Assembly: GCF_020034665.1 (NCBI RefSeq)
Contig: NZ_JAIQDI010000001.1
Span: forward strand, 2,108,001 to 2,172,000
Length of the DNA stretch: 64,000 nucleotides
Source of the DNA: Niabella beijingensis
Lineage (GTDB): Bacteria; Bacteroidota; Bacteroidia; Chitinophagales; Chitinophagaceae
Direction: 5' to 3'
In this document: positions 41,980-50,641 of the stretch, piece by piece
Layout: each line of letters begins with the position of its first letter
How positions within the stretch are numbered: position 1 is the stretch's first letter
Made by a program: the position numbers and the translations under genes
Notes under the pieces: generated by a model
The model's database searches: none
The model's input: only the letters and a program-made list of their open reading frames with translations
Told to the model about the DNA's origin: nothing

Positions 41980-42943
41980 GATTCATTTTCGCGATGATCG
42001 CCTTTCCTCCTTTTTCGAGCAATGCTTCCGCCGCCAGTCTTCCCGGTGCTTCTGTTCCGTTAAGCGGATATATCGCTGCTACCTCTGTTTTTTCTGAACC
42101 ATCCAGGGCAACAACACTGCCTTTAAAATACAGGTGATCCTCCTGCAGCACTGCCAGGCTGCTGATCGGCGTAGAACATCCACCCATCAAAGCGCTCAGG
42201 AATTCCCGCTCCGCTTTTACACAATAAGCAGTGCCTGCATGATTGATACGGGCGCATGCCTGTAACACAGCCCTGTCGTTCCCGCGGGCTGTTATCATAA
42301 TGGCACCCTGTGCAGGTGCCGGCAGCATCCAGTCGAGTGTAATGCTGTTCGCCGGCCGTAAACCGATCCGCTCCAGTCCGGCCGCAGCAAATATGGCACC
42401 GAACCAATTGCTTTCGGAAAGCTTACGCAACCGGGTATTTACATTACCACGGATATTTTCAATGATATGCTGCGGGAACCGGTTCAGCCATTGCGCCTTG
42501 CGCCGAACACTGCTGGTGGCGATGGTCAGGGTTTGAGAATTGAGAATTGAGAATTGAGCGTTGAGATCGGAGATCGGAGATCGGAGTGCTTCCGGATCGA
42601 CGCTCTGATCCGGTGCTTTCCAGTTGGGATTCAATACCAGGATATCATTATAAGAGGCGCGCTCCAGAACAGCGGCTTCCACAATTCCTTCAGGGAGCTG
42701 TACCGGCACGTCTTTCATGCTGTGCACCGCCACATCAATTTTATTATTGAGCAGTGCACTATCCAGTGCCCGTGTAAACACACCCTGCACGCCCATTGCA
42801 TATAATGGCGTCACAAGGTCGAGATCCCCTTCACTTCTGATCAGCTCCAGCGTGGCCGGAGTGCCTAACTTTTCTAAGAGATCTTTTACCTGAGTGGCCT
42901 GCCAAACGGCCAACTGACTGTCTCTGGTACCAATACGGATCAT
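41969..42943 (-). CDS. hemC: Porphobilinogen deaminase (hydroxymethylbilane synthase) with a repeat-derived insertion
   Basis: Polymerises four porphobilinogens. 324 residues. RIGTRDSQLAVWQATQVKDL, HSMKDVPVQLPEGI, ATSSVRRKAQWLNRFP and the dipyrromethane cysteine in LMGGCSTPIS are intact, so the enzyme should work. Between WKAPDQ and TIATSSVRR (about residues 118-138) there is an extra segment ISDLNAQFSILNSQTL, encoded by a heptamer array (42535-42583) like those found between genes in this window. Related HemC proteins go almost directly from the NPxW-like region to the TSSxRR motif. The array lies in a surface loop before a conserved strand. Confidence 0.95.
   Translation of the reverse strand: MIRIGTRDSQLAVWQATQVKDLLEKLGTPATLELIRSEGDLDLVTPLYAMGVQGVFTRALDSALLNNKIDVAVHSMKDVPVQLPEGIVEAAVLERASYNDILVLNPNWKAPDQSVDPEALRSPISDLNAQFSILNSQTLTIATSSVRRKAQWLNRFPQHIIENIRGNVNTRLRKLSESNWFGAIFAAAGLERIGLRPANSITLDWMLPAPAQGAIMITARGNDRAVLQACARINHAGTAYCVKAEREFLSALMGGCSTPISSLAVLQEDHLYFKGSVVALDGSEKTEVAAIYPLNGTEAPGRLAAEALLEKGGKAIIAKMNHEQ
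42535..42583. repeat. Heptamer tandem array within hemC
   Basis: Seven consecutive 7-bp units: GAGAATT three times, GAGCGTT, GAGATCG three times. The unit is not a multiple of three, so gain or loss of one unit would shift the hemC frame. Confidence 0.85.
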
Positions 42944-42958
42944 ATGATAATATCCGGG

Positions 42959-44209
42959 TTAGGGAATTTGCAGATAATCATTGATGCTGCTGATGAACTG
43001 GCATCCTTTGTCGTGCCTGACCTTTAGGTTTACCGCCAGCTGCTTTACCGCTTTCTGAGCACGCATCACGCGCTCTGTTTCGCTGATCAATTCCTTATCC
43101 TTATAAAACTCGCAAACGGAGGTCTGCATTAAATCAATTTCGCGTAATTTGTTTTTCCAGGTTTTCAGGTGCAATGAATAGTGGTGGTCTCTCAGCCAGT
43201 TCAGAAATTCTATCCGGAAGTGTGCAATGATGGCCTGGGCCTTGGGCACTTCGGCCTTACGTTTCGCCAGGGTTTTATCCAGTATGGTATTGGAGATCTC
43301 ATCCACATCGATCACAGTGATCTGCTCTTTTTGCCGGATGGCCGGGTGCACATTCACGGGCACGGAAAGGTCCAGGAATAATTGTGGACCGCCGGCCGCA
43401 ACATGCTCCGGCATTACCGTTGGCTCATTGGCATTGGTGCATACAATTACAATATCCGCATTTTTGATAGCGGCGGTTTTATCAGAATAGGGGATAAAGC
43501 CGATATTGTGGGCTGTTGCCGTTTGCCGGGCCACTTCATCGGTACGGTTCATTATGGTGACCGGTGTCTGCGGCAAATAGGTATTGAGATTTTTGCAGAC
43601 GTTCACTCCAAATTTTCCGGCACCGATGATCAGCACTTTCTTGCGTTCGATCTCTTTAATATTCTGCAGCAGCTCAATTGCGGCAAAGGATACAGAAACG
43701 GTTCCGTCGCTCAGGTTGGTTTCCGTTTTGATCCTTTTAGAGGCCTGAAAAGCAAAATTCAGCATACGGTCCATTACCGGTCCGATCAGTTGTTCGTTGC
43801 GTGCTGTTTCAACAGCCCTTTTCAGCTGCCCGAGGATTTCATAATCCCCAAGGATCTGTGAATCAAGTCCGGCGGCCACATTGAACAAATGTTGCAGCGC
43901 CTCTTCCCCGTTCTTAAAATAACCACACTCATAAAACGCAGCCTTATCACCATTTGTATGTTGCACCAGCAGCTCCACCAGTTGCATCACCGACTCCGCA
44001 AATCCGTAAATTTCCGTGCGGTTACAGGTCGACACCACAAATACACTCTTCAGTCCTGCAGCCTTTGCGCTTTCTCCCAGTTTAACAAACGTTTCGTTGG
44101 TAATGGAAAACAGCCCTCTGGTTGCGGCATCGGCTTTATGATAGTTAATACCGGCAATACAAAAACGATCTAAAACCTGCTTTGAAATATGGAACTCTTC
44201 TAACGACAT
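42959..44209 (-). CDS. hemA: Glutamyl-tRNA reductase
   Basis: First committed step of C5-pathway tetrapyrrole synthesis: glutamyl-tRNA to glutamate-1-semialdehyde. 416 residues. Catalytic Cys in VVSTCNRTEIYGF, NADPH-binding LIIGAGKFGVNVCKNL, SVSFAAIELLQ, and the C-terminal dimerisation helices. hemL (aminomutase) is not in the window. First gene of the minus-strand hem operon (hemA-hemC 15 bp apart). Confidence 0.97.
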   Translation of the reverse strand: MSLEEFHISKQVLDRFCIAGINYHKADAATRGLFSITNETFVKLGESAKAAGLKSVFVVSTCNRTEIYGFAESVMQLVELLVQHTNGDKAAFYECGYFKNGEEALQHLFNVAAGLDSQILGDYEILGQLKRAVETARNEQLIGPVMDRMLNFAFQASKRIKTETNLSDGTVSVSFAAIELLQNIKEIERKKVLIIGAGKFGVNVCKNLNTYLPQTPVTIMNRTDEVARQTATAHNIGFIPYSDKTAAIKNADIVIVCTNANEPTVMPEHVAAGGPQLFLDLSVPVNVHPAIRQKEQITVIDVDEISNTILDKTLAKRKAEVPKAQAIIAHFRIEFLNWLRDHHYSLHLKTWKNKLREIDLMQTSVCEFYKDKELISETERVMRAQKAVKQLAVNLKVRHDKGCQFISSINDYLQIP

Positions 44210-44219
44210 GATTCAGCCG

Positions 44220-44227
44220 CAAATGTA
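44220..44227 (-). promoter_or_regulatory. -7 element of the hemA operon
   Basis: CAAATGTA on the plus strand (TACATTTG on the minus strand) matches TAnnTTTG and lies 10 nt from the hemA start codon. Confidence 0.5.
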
Positions 44228-44276
44228 TAAAGGATCCGTGGTAGTATCGTCATACTTTTGTCACTGGCATTTAAAA

Positions 44277-44300
44277 AAAGCATGATTTTTATCATGCTTT
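44277..44300. promoter_or_regulatory. Perfect inverted repeat between hemA and hemH
   Basis: AAAGCATGAT TTTT ATCATGCTTT: 10-bp perfect arms with a 4-nt spacer in the 229-bp divergent control region, about 50 bp upstream of the hemA -7 element and 41 bp upstream of the hemH one. A dimeric regulator could bind it and act on both operons; a regulator is not encoded nearby. Confidence 0.5.
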
Positions 44301-44340
44301 CCGGCTACTGCAAACAGTATTATTGTCTTTTTGTAACCTG

Positions 44341-44348
44341 TATCTTTG
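44341..44348 (+). promoter_or_regulatory. -7 element of hemH
   Basis: TATCTTTG matches TAnnTTTG; the hemH ATG follows 90 nt downstream, an unusually long leader in this window. Confidence 0.5.
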
Positions 44349-44438
44349 CCGGTTGTTATACTTTTGCAGACGGGTCGTCCGTGCCGGCGTAAACAATAAC
44401 AGCTGTAAGCCGGAAATAAAATCTATATAGCAGAAAGC

Positions 44439-45470
44439 ATGCGTAAAACAGGAATAATTTTAATGAACCTGGGTTCACCGGATTCAACAGAAGTAAAGGA
44501 TGTTAAGAAATACCTGGACGAGTTCCTGATGGACAAGCGGGTGATCGATAAACCATGGCTGCTGCGTTTTCTGCTGATAAAAGGGATCATTGTGCCCTTT
44601 CGTGCACCCAAATCCGCAGAGGCCTATAAAACGATCTGGTGGAAAGAGGGATCACCGCTTATCGTACTTTCAAAACAATTACAGGAAGCTGTTCAGCAAA
44701 AAACCGCGCTGCCTGTTGAATTGTCCATGCGTTACGGAAGTCCCACACCGGAAGCCGCCTATACAGCGCTTCTTCAGCGTATGCCGGATGTGGAAGAAGT
44801 GGTACTGGTGCCCTTATACCCGCATTATGCAATGAGCAGTTTTGAAACTGCGGTAGAACATATGAAGGAGGCGCACCGGAAAAATAATTATTCCTTTACA
44901 TTAAAAGTGGTGCCTCCTTTTTATAAGCACCCTTCCTATATCAATGCGCTTGCGGAAAGTATGCGTCCTTACCTGCAGGAAGATTTTGACCAGCTGCTGT
45001 TCAGTTATCACGGCATTCCCGAACGTCATATTCTGAAAAGCGATCCTACCAAAAAGCACTGTATGCAGGTAGAAAACTGTTGTTTTAAATCAAGCCCATC
45101 GCATCCCACCTGTTACCGGCACCAGGTAACCATTACCAGCGAGCTGGTAGCAAAAAAGCTGGGACTTAAAAAAGAGCAGTGGCAGCAAAGCTATCAAAGC
45201 CGCCTGGGGCGCGATCCCTGGCTGTTGCCCAATACACAGGTACGACTGCCGCAGCTGCCCGGAGAGCAGGTAAAAAAACTGGTAGTGGTCTGTCCTTCTT
45301 TTGTAAGCGATTGCCTTGAAACGCTGGAAGAGATCGAAATGCGCGGTAAAGAAGATTTTCTGGAGAACGGCGGTGAGCAATACACATATATCCCCTGCAT
45401 GAATACAAGCGCGCTTTGGGTAGACACTTTATTGCAGCTGATTGATGAGACCATCCGGCAGCCGGCTTAA
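44439..45470 (+). CDS. hemH: Ferrochelatase
   Basis: Inserts Fe2+ into protoporphyrin IX. 343 residues. TGIILMNLGSPDSTEVKDV, VLVPLYPHYAMSSFETAVE, the metal-site His in LLFSYHGIPERHI, and the Glu region CPSFVSDCLETLEEIEM are clear. A cysteine-rich loop HCMQVENCCFKSSP lies in the middle; whether it binds an iron-sulfur cluster cannot be said. Transcribed away from hemA. Confidence 0.97.
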   Translation: MRKTGIILMNLGSPDSTEVKDVKKYLDEFLMDKRVIDKPWLLRFLLIKGIIVPFRAPKSAEAYKTIWWKEGSPLIVLSKQLQEAVQQKTALPVELSMRYGSPTPEAAYTALLQRMPDVEEVVLVPLYPHYAMSSFETAVEHMKEAHRKNNYSFTLKVVPPFYKHPSYINALAESMRPYLQEDFDQLLFSYHGIPERHILKSDPTKKHCMQVENCCFKSSPSHPTCYRHQVTITSELVAKKLGLKKEQWQQSYQSRLGRDPWLLPNTQVRLPQLPGEQVKKLVVVCPSFVSDCLETLEEIEMRGKEDFLENGGEQYTYIPCMNTSALWVDTLLQLIDETIRQPA

Positions 45471-45494
45471 GAAGCCGGTCTGCGGCCACAGGCA

Positions 45495-46412
45495 TCACAG
45501 ATCTTGGAGCTTGGGCAATACCGTCCAGTAGCTGATCACAATGCGTCGCCGCTCATCGGTAGATTTGTAATCCCTGATACTGGGCGAGGGATATTCCTCC
45601 CCTTTACCATAGGCCACATATCCTATTTTTAATGTATTGTAATTTTCGAATTTCGAAGTATTGCTTTCCATTACCAGTTTCATATTACGCACCATCTCCT
45701 TTGCTCTCAGGTCCGACAACAACTGATTCATCTCCTGTTGTGAAGGCTCGGTAGTATGAAGCAGGTCTGTCATCTCTTTATAAAGCGGTCCGTTCCGGGT
45801 AACCGGCGTCAGATCCGAATAACCCACAAATACAATACGTGCTTCTCTTGCAATATTGGAATACTTGTTGGAAACCCGCGACAGCGAATCAATAATAGGT
45901 GTAAAATAAGCACGCACGTTATTCATTGCCGACCCCGGTACCCGGTATACCCCCGGACCAAAAAAAGCGGCGTAATGAAACATCTGGTACTTGGAAGTAC
46001 TTACCGACTCATTCAGCATCGTGTATACTTCTTCGCGCCGTTTCCGCGCGGTATTAAAGGAATCCAGGATAACGAGCTTGGATAAAAGATCGGTGGACCG
46101 GATACCTCTCCTGAAGGCCGAACGGCTTTTTGTTGCAGCATCCATGATCAGCGCCAGTTGCTGCACACTGCTGAGGTTGCCGTTCAGCTTATTCAAAATT
46201 TTCTGTACATCATTGTTCAGCACACTGTCGATGGACCGGTCAGCGGCTTTTACATCCAGTATTTTTTTTATCGCATCCAGTTGCTGCGTCTCATCAGAAA
46301 CCAGTTGCTGCGTTCTTGCACTGGAGGCTTTGGCGGTTGCCAGTTTTCGCTGGGTGCCGCAGGAAGCCAGCATCAGCAGGAGTAAAACAAACGGGTAAAA
46401 CTTCATAGACAA
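45495..46412 (-). CDS. Lipoprotein with OmpA-like C-terminal region
   Basis: 305 residues. Lipobox LASCGTQRK; then a long helical segment (about 25-160); the C-terminal half RIVFVGYSDLTPV, then LLSDLRAKEMVRNMKLVMES and DERRRIVISYWTV, resembles the order of an OmpA peptidoglycan-binding domain (strand with GYSD, helix of the NxxLSxxRA type, final strand with RR-V), though divergent. Third gene of a unit with a hybrid kinase and a small membrane protein; 4 bp from the preceding gene. Confidence 0.8.
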   Translation of the reverse strand: MSMKFYPFVLLLLMLASCGTQRKLATAKASSARTQQLVSDETQQLDAIKKILDVKAADRSIDSVLNNDVQKILNKLNGNLSSVQQLALIMDAATKSRSAFRRGIRSTDLLSKLVILDSFNTARKRREEVYTMLNESVSTSKYQMFHYAAFFGPGVYRVPGSAMNNVRAYFTPIIDSLSRVSNKYSNIAREARIVFVGYSDLTPVTRNGPLYKEMTDLLHTTEPSQQEMNQLLSDLRAKEMVRNMKLVMESNTSKFENYNTLKIGYVAYGKGEEYPSPSIRDYKSTDERRRIVISYWTVLPKLQDL

Positions 46413-46416
46413 TTAA

Positions 46417-46824
46417 TTATTGGGGTACCGGTTTTATGGTAAAACCTTCTTGTTTTACAGGCGGCCGGGATCGGATCACTTCCTCCAGCATCCTGTCGTA
46501 AATTTTCTTTCTGTTATCAGCAATGATCTCTTTATCGGTTGTATCGGTATTGTTCTTTTTCTGCGAGATCTCTTTCAGCTGCAGGTTGATGAGCGTGGTA
46601 TTGTTGCCCAATTTCAGTTCATTGAAGGACAGCAGCATGTCATCCAGTGAAAGCTTTCTGTGCCCCCGGGAATACAGTTCTGCCTGCTGTTGCTGCCGCC
46701 AGGAAAACAACAGCCACAGGATCAGTGTAAGGGAAACCATCCATAATACAACCAGCATCAGCAGTACCGGTTTGTTCAGCCGGTCCTGCTTCAATGTTTC
46801 TTTTATAAAATGTGTCGCCGCCAT
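46417..46824 (-). CDS. Small single-pass membrane protein with coiled coil
   Basis: 135 residues. One membrane helix at about 18-41 (VLLMLVVLWMVSLTLILWLL), then a Gln/Lys-rich coiled-coil-prone region to the end. No recognised family. It lies 13 bp after the hybrid kinase and 4 bp before the lipoprotein gene, so all three are probably made together; it could link kinase and lipoprotein across the periplasm. Confidence 0.75.
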   Translation of the reverse strand: MAATHFIKETLKQDRLNKPVLLMLVVLWMVSLTLILWLLFSWRQQQQAELYSRGHRKLSLDDMLLSFNELKLGNNTTLINLQLKEISQKKNNTDTTDKEIIADNRKKIYDRMLEEVIRSRPPVKQEGFTIKPVPQ

Positions 46825-46837
46825 TCCTGTCTCAGTT

Positions 46838-48997
46838 TTAACCGGATATAATTATAAAGTTCCATTTTTCCCCGATCTGCCGGATGAGTTGTTCACAGGT
46901 ATGGATCATATTTTCAGCAGTACCTGTTATCCGGCAATCCTTTAACAATTCCTGGATGGGATGGTTGGGCCCGAACGCTGAAAATGTAGACCTGGTACGA
47001 TGCAGGATCCTTGCCACACCGGCGGCATCGCCGGCCGCAGCGGCCGTCCGCAGTGCGGTTTGATCTTCTTCCCATTGTTTCCCGATCTCTGTAAGTAATT
47101 CCTGCATTACCGCTTCATCACCTCCCAGCAGTTCCTTGAAAAAATCCAGGCTGTCTGCCGGATGTCCCTCCGCTTCTTCTTTCCGGTCTTCTGCCGGTAC
47201 GGGCATCCATTTTAAAATCTTTCCGATGATATCTGCTTCTTCTATCGGTTTTGAGATATAATCATTAAACCCGGCAGCAAAACAGCGCTTGATCTCGTTT
47301 TCCATAACGTAGGCCGTCATGGCTATGGCCGGTGTATTGATGTGCAGTTCCTCCCGTATGATCGAGATCGCTTTGTACCCGTTCATATGCGGCATCTGTA
47401 TATCCATCAATATCAAATCATAATGTTTTGCCTGTATGCGTTCCAGGGCCTCCAGTCCATTTTCCGCCAGTTCAATGGCAAGATGGTATTTTTTCAGCAG
47501 GTGTTTTATCAGCACCCGGTTTGCAGCATTGTCTTCTACCACCAATGCGGTATATCCCGAAAAATCCGCTGCCGGCTTATCCGATTGTTTATCGGCGATC
47601 GCCGGAATTTCCGCCACCTTTTCAAAAATACCGGTAAATGTAAACGTTGATCCCTGGCCGGGTTCGCTGTTTACAGCAACCGTTCCGCCCATGCTTTCCA
47701 CCAGGCTCTTTACAATGCTCAATCCCAGCCCGGTGCCTCCATGCTGACGGGTGGTCATATGCTCCAGCTGTTCGAACCGCTCAAAAATCAGATTGATCTT
47801 TTCCTTTGGAATTCCCTCTCCGGTATCTATAACATTAAAGATAAGCTTATGGGTCTCTTCATTGTCCGGAGGCAATAACCTTACCTGAAGCCGGATCCCG
47901 CCCTGGGCGGTAAATTTAATGGCATTGTTGACCAGGTTCACCAGCACCTGGCGCAGCCGCTCCGGATCGCCTTTCAGCATTTGCGGCACCTGCGGGTCGA
48001 TCTCCCACTGGTAGGTAAGTTTTTTTTCAGTTATGATCGCGGAAAACATCCGTTTCAGATCTTCAAAAAGCTCCGCAAGGTTAAAGGGAATACGCTTGAT
48101 CCGCAGCTTTCCGGCTTCAATAGAAGAGAAATCCAGTACGTCATTTACAATGTGCAGCAGGTTGTATCCATTCGAAATAATGGTATTGATGTAGTCCTTC
48201 TGTGTATCGTTTAAGGGAGTGTCTGATAACAGGTTGCCGAACCCGATAAGTGAGTTCAACGGTGTCCGCAACTCATGGCTCATATTGGCGAGGAACTCAT
48301 CCTTTGCGTTCCTGCTTTTAACCGCAGCTTCGCGGGCCAGCCGCAGTTCCTTTATAAGCACCAGTTGCTGCCACTGCCGCACCACAATGACCGTGGTAAA
48401 GATCAGCACCGCAATGATGGCGGCTACAGACAGGATACGGTTATAGGAGGAAAGCTGACTGGCATGTGTGGAATTGGTTACCAGTGTCTGCTGCAGCTGG
48501 CTCTCCAGGAACTTTTCTACCAGGACGCCATAGCGATATACATCATCACCTGGTTTGGATTTTCGCAGGGAGTCGGTCAGGGTCTCCATCAGCCGGGTGT
48601 TTTGATGCTGCCGGGCATCAATGATGGCATAGGAAATATTCAGCTGGGTGTTCACCGCATCCATCAGGTACTTCAGGTTGGCGATGGGGGCCTTGTGAGC
48701 GATGGCATCATTCAGCACGTTGGCATTATATCCAAACAGGGTAAGTGAATCTCCCAGCACATCCAGTGCATTATCGGGAACGGCTGCCAGCTGACTGAAC
48801 CGGGACTGAAGGGTAAAAGAGAAGTTGACCAGGTGCTGCATCTCATTACTGGTCTTGAATGTTTCTACTGCTTCTATATTACCTTTTTGCAACGCCTGGG
48901 TCGCTTTATCAGTAAGTGTTTGCGTAAAAATGGTGCTGACAACCAGCAGAAAGGCAAAGAAAATAAGCAAAAAATAGTTATAGTTTCTTTTTTGCAT
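46838..48997 (-). CDS. Hybrid sensor histidine kinase with receiver and Hpt domains
   Basis: 719 residues. Two membrane helices (about 8-26 and 187-206) enclose a 160-residue helical periplasmic sensor of CHASE3-like size. Then HisKA with His241 in ANMSHELRTPLNSL, HATPase_c with NLVNNAIKF, DTGEGIP and GTGLGLSIVK, a receiver domain with Asp532 in LILMDIQMPHMNG, and a C-terminal Hpt domain with His666 in RILHRTRSTF. All parts of a phosphorelay are present except the final response regulator, which must be elsewhere. Confidence 0.93.
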   Translation of the reverse strand: MQKRNYNYFLLIFFAFLLVVSTIFTQTLTDKATQALQKGNIEAVETFKTSNEMQHLVNFSFTLQSRFSQLAAVPDNALDVLGDSLTLFGYNANVLNDAIAHKAPIANLKYLMDAVNTQLNISYAIIDARQHQNTRLMETLTDSLRKSKPGDDVYRYGVLVEKFLESQLQQTLVTNSTHASQLSSYNRILSVAAIIAVLIFTTVIVVRQWQQLVLIKELRLAREAAVKSRNAKDEFLANMSHELRTPLNSLIGFGNLLSDTPLNDTQKDYINTIISNGYNLLHIVNDVLDFSSIEAGKLRIKRIPFNLAELFEDLKRMFSAIITEKKLTYQWEIDPQVPQMLKGDPERLRQVLVNLVNNAIKFTAQGGIRLQVRLLPPDNEETHKLIFNVIDTGEGIPKEKINLIFERFEQLEHMTTRQHGGTGLGLSIVKSLVESMGGTVAVNSEPGQGSTFTFTGIFEKVAEIPAIADKQSDKPAADFSGYTALVVEDNAANRVLIKHLLKKYHLAIELAENGLEALERIQAKHYDLILMDIQMPHMNGYKAISIIREELHINTPAIAMTAYVMENEIKRCFAAGFNDYISKPIEEADIIGKILKWMPVPAEDRKEEAEGHPADSLDFFKELLGGDEAVMQELLTEIGKQWEEDQTALRTAAAAGDAAGVARILHRTRSTFSAFGPNHPIQELLKDCRITGTAENMIHTCEQLIRQIGEKWNFIIISG

Positions 48998-49099
48998 GAC
49001 TGCCGGATGTATTTAACTGCATAGAACTGTTTTTCTTAAACCTGATAGAAATCTTTCTCCCAACTATCTGTTTTATTTTTTGGGAGTCCAAAATTATAG

Positions 49100-49134
49100 A
49101 TATTCTTCTTTTTTATGCAAAAAAAGAAGAATAT
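49100..49134. repeat. 15-bp perfect inverted repeat in a 321-bp gap
   Basis: The gap 48998-49318 between the divergent hybrid kinase and hemJ genes is AT-rich and holds no gene. ATATTCTTCTTTTTT (49100-49114) and AAAAAAGAAGAATAT (49120-49134) are perfect inverted copies with a 5-nt spacer. It may be an operator or a hairpin in the kinase leader. A weak -7 match (TATCTTAG, 49273-49280) precedes hemJ. Confidence 0.6.
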
Positions 49135-49318
49135 ATCGGAGCGCATATAATATTTTATATAAAGAAATGTTTTGCAATAACTTATGAATTAACCCGGAAA
49201 GATTCCTATCCGGATTTTTAGCTGAAATTGCCGTTTTTTGACTAAAACAGCCGGCAACATTCAGAAAGCTGGTATCTTAGCTCCCTGAAAAAAGGTCCTT
49301 CACCTAAATGTTTCTACC

Positions 49319-49873
49319 TTGGCTTACTTATATTTAAAAGCAGTTCACATCATTTTTGTTGTCACCTGGTTTGCCGGTCTGTTTTATATGCCGCGGCTTT
49401 TTATCTATAATGTGGAGGCAAACCGGTTGCCGTCATCCGAACAGGAAGTGCTGCACCGGCAGTTCACCAAAATGATGAAACCACTGTGGTATGGCATTAC
49501 CTGGCCTTCTGCTGTTATTACATTGCTCATGGGTGTTTCTGTGCTGATAAAAGGAGACTGGTACCTGCAGCTCTTTAAACCCGAAGGGTTCTGGCTTTTA
49601 TTGAAGCTGGTGCTCGTTCTGCTCCTGTACGCTTATCATTTTTCACTGCACCGCATTTTTAAACAACAGATGGCGGGCATTTATAAATATACTTCCGATC
49701 AGCTGCGTATGTGGAACGAGGTGGCCACGGTGTTTCTTGTTGCCATTGTGATGCTGGTGGTGGTAAAAAAAGAGATCAGCGTGATCTGGGGCCTTGTAGG
49801 AATGATCCTGCTGATCTTTATCCTTATGATGGCCATCCGGATTTACAAGCGGATCAGGAACAGAAAGCAATGA
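49319..49873 (+). CDS. hemJ: Protoporphyrinogen IX oxidase, HemJ family
   Basis: 184 residues with four to five membrane helices. The start AYLYLKAVHIIFVVTWFAGL then FYMPRLFIYNVEA is the HemJ (UPF0093) signature, including the conserved His10. The start codon is TTG 49319; the nearby ATG 49308 is out of frame. HemJ oxidises protoporphyrinogen IX to protoporphyrin IX, the step between HemF and HemH, which are both encoded in this window, so the assignment completes the late haem pathway. No hemG or hemY is seen. Confidence 0.88.
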   Translation: MAYLYLKAVHIIFVVTWFAGLFYMPRLFIYNVEANRLPSSEQEVLHRQFTKMMKPLWYGITWPSAVITLLMGVSVLIKGDWYLQLFKPEGFWLLLKLVLVLLLYAYHFSLHRIFKQQMAGIYKYTSDQLRMWNEVATVFLVAIVMLVVVKKEISVIWGLVGMILLIFILMMAIRIYKRIRNRKQ

Positions 49874-49927
49874 GCCTTCAGCAGTCAGCGTTGAGCTATC
49901 AGCCATGAGCTTTGAGAATTGAGATTT
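49872..49927. repeat. Degenerate heptad array after hemJ
   Basis: Eight consecutive 7-bp units of the form (G/C)AGNNNN: GAGCCTT, CAGCAGT, CAGCGTT, GAGCTAT, CAGCCAT, GAGCTTT, GAGAATT, GAGATTT. The array starts within the hemJ stop codon. Confidence 0.8.
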
Positions 49928-50020
49928 TGTTGCAACGGCCACATTTCTCTTCTCACAGCTGTCTGCTATCCGTCCCATTTCTGAATTCCCTTATTTTGCA
50001 TCTCAGTTCTCCCCAATACA

Positions 50021-50060
50021 AAAGCGGCAACCTTTACAAGATTGCCGCCTGATTTGTTTT
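50021..50060. terminator. Terminator between hemJ and the oxidase operon
   Basis: GCGGCAA (50024-50030) pairs with TTGCCGC (50042-50048) around an 11-nt loop, with A-rich and T-rich flanks; serves convergent genes. Confidence 0.7.
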
Positions 50061-50072
50061 ATAAAATAACTT

Positions 50073-50567
50073 CTATTGCCGTTGTCCTTTCTGGCTGTTG
50101 TACTTATGCACGTCAGTCGGGATAACCGGGTGACCGGACGGCGTGGTGGATTCTTTAAAATAAGGATCATATTTGTTCCTCATGTTCTTATAGGAATGTC
50201 CGTCTGCCAGGAAGGCAATAATGAACCAGATAAATAACAACAAGGGAATTACAATGGTCATGATAAAATTCCGTATCTCATCGCCGAGGTGCATAAACAC
50301 GGAAACAATATAATAGGCTTTACCAAGGGTCAGGATACAAACCACCCCTTTTATAAAAAGCAGCAGCGCATGGCTTGGTTCTCCTTTATGCAGGGCATAA
50401 ATAGTGAAGCCCAGCACCAGCTCCGCAATGGTTAAAACCGTAAGGATCAGTGTGGTCTTCTTAACCCGCTGTTTAAAGGTCGCATCATCGGTATGATGTG
50501 CAAAACTTACTTCAGGGTAGGCTGCAGAAGGTGATATATCTTTTGTTGGATCGTAATGTTGTGACAT
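50073..50567 (-). CDS. Cytochrome c oxidase subunit IV-like membrane protein
   Basis: 164 residues with three membrane helices (TTLILTVLTIAELVLGFTIY; LLFIKGVVCILTLGKAYYIV; FIMTIVIPLLLFIWFIIAF) and SVFMHLGDEIRN between the second and third, as in the prokaryotic subunit IV family (COX4_pro/CtaF-like). Last gene of the respiratory operon. Structural or assembly role. Confidence 0.88.
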   Translation of the reverse strand: MSQHYDPTKDISPSAAYPEVSFAHHTDDATFKQRVKKTTLILTVLTIAELVLGFTIYALHKGEPSHALLLFIKGVVCILTLGKAYYIVSVFMHLGDEIRNFIMTIVIPLLLFIWFIIAFLADGHSYKNMRNKYDPYFKESTTPSGHPVIPTDVHKYNSQKGQRQ

Positions 50568-50570
50568 AAT

Positions 50571-50605
50571 TCTTTAAATTTCAAATATCAAATTCCAAAA
50601 TACAA
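50571..50605. repeat. Degenerate heptad array between oxidase genes
   Basis: Five 7-bp units of pattern NNNN(C/T)AA: TCTTTAA, ATTTCAA, ATATCAA, ATTCCAA, AATACAA, in the gap between the subunit IV and subunit III genes. Confidence 0.7.
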
Positions 50606-50641
50606 AGTCTGTTCTATCGCTTCTCCGAAGAGGGAATCGTT

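Noticed and set aside
46417..46824. TssO component of a Bacteroidota type VI secretion system
   Set aside because: Only the architecture (one helix then coiled coil) is similar; no other tss gene is nearby and no sequence motif supports it.
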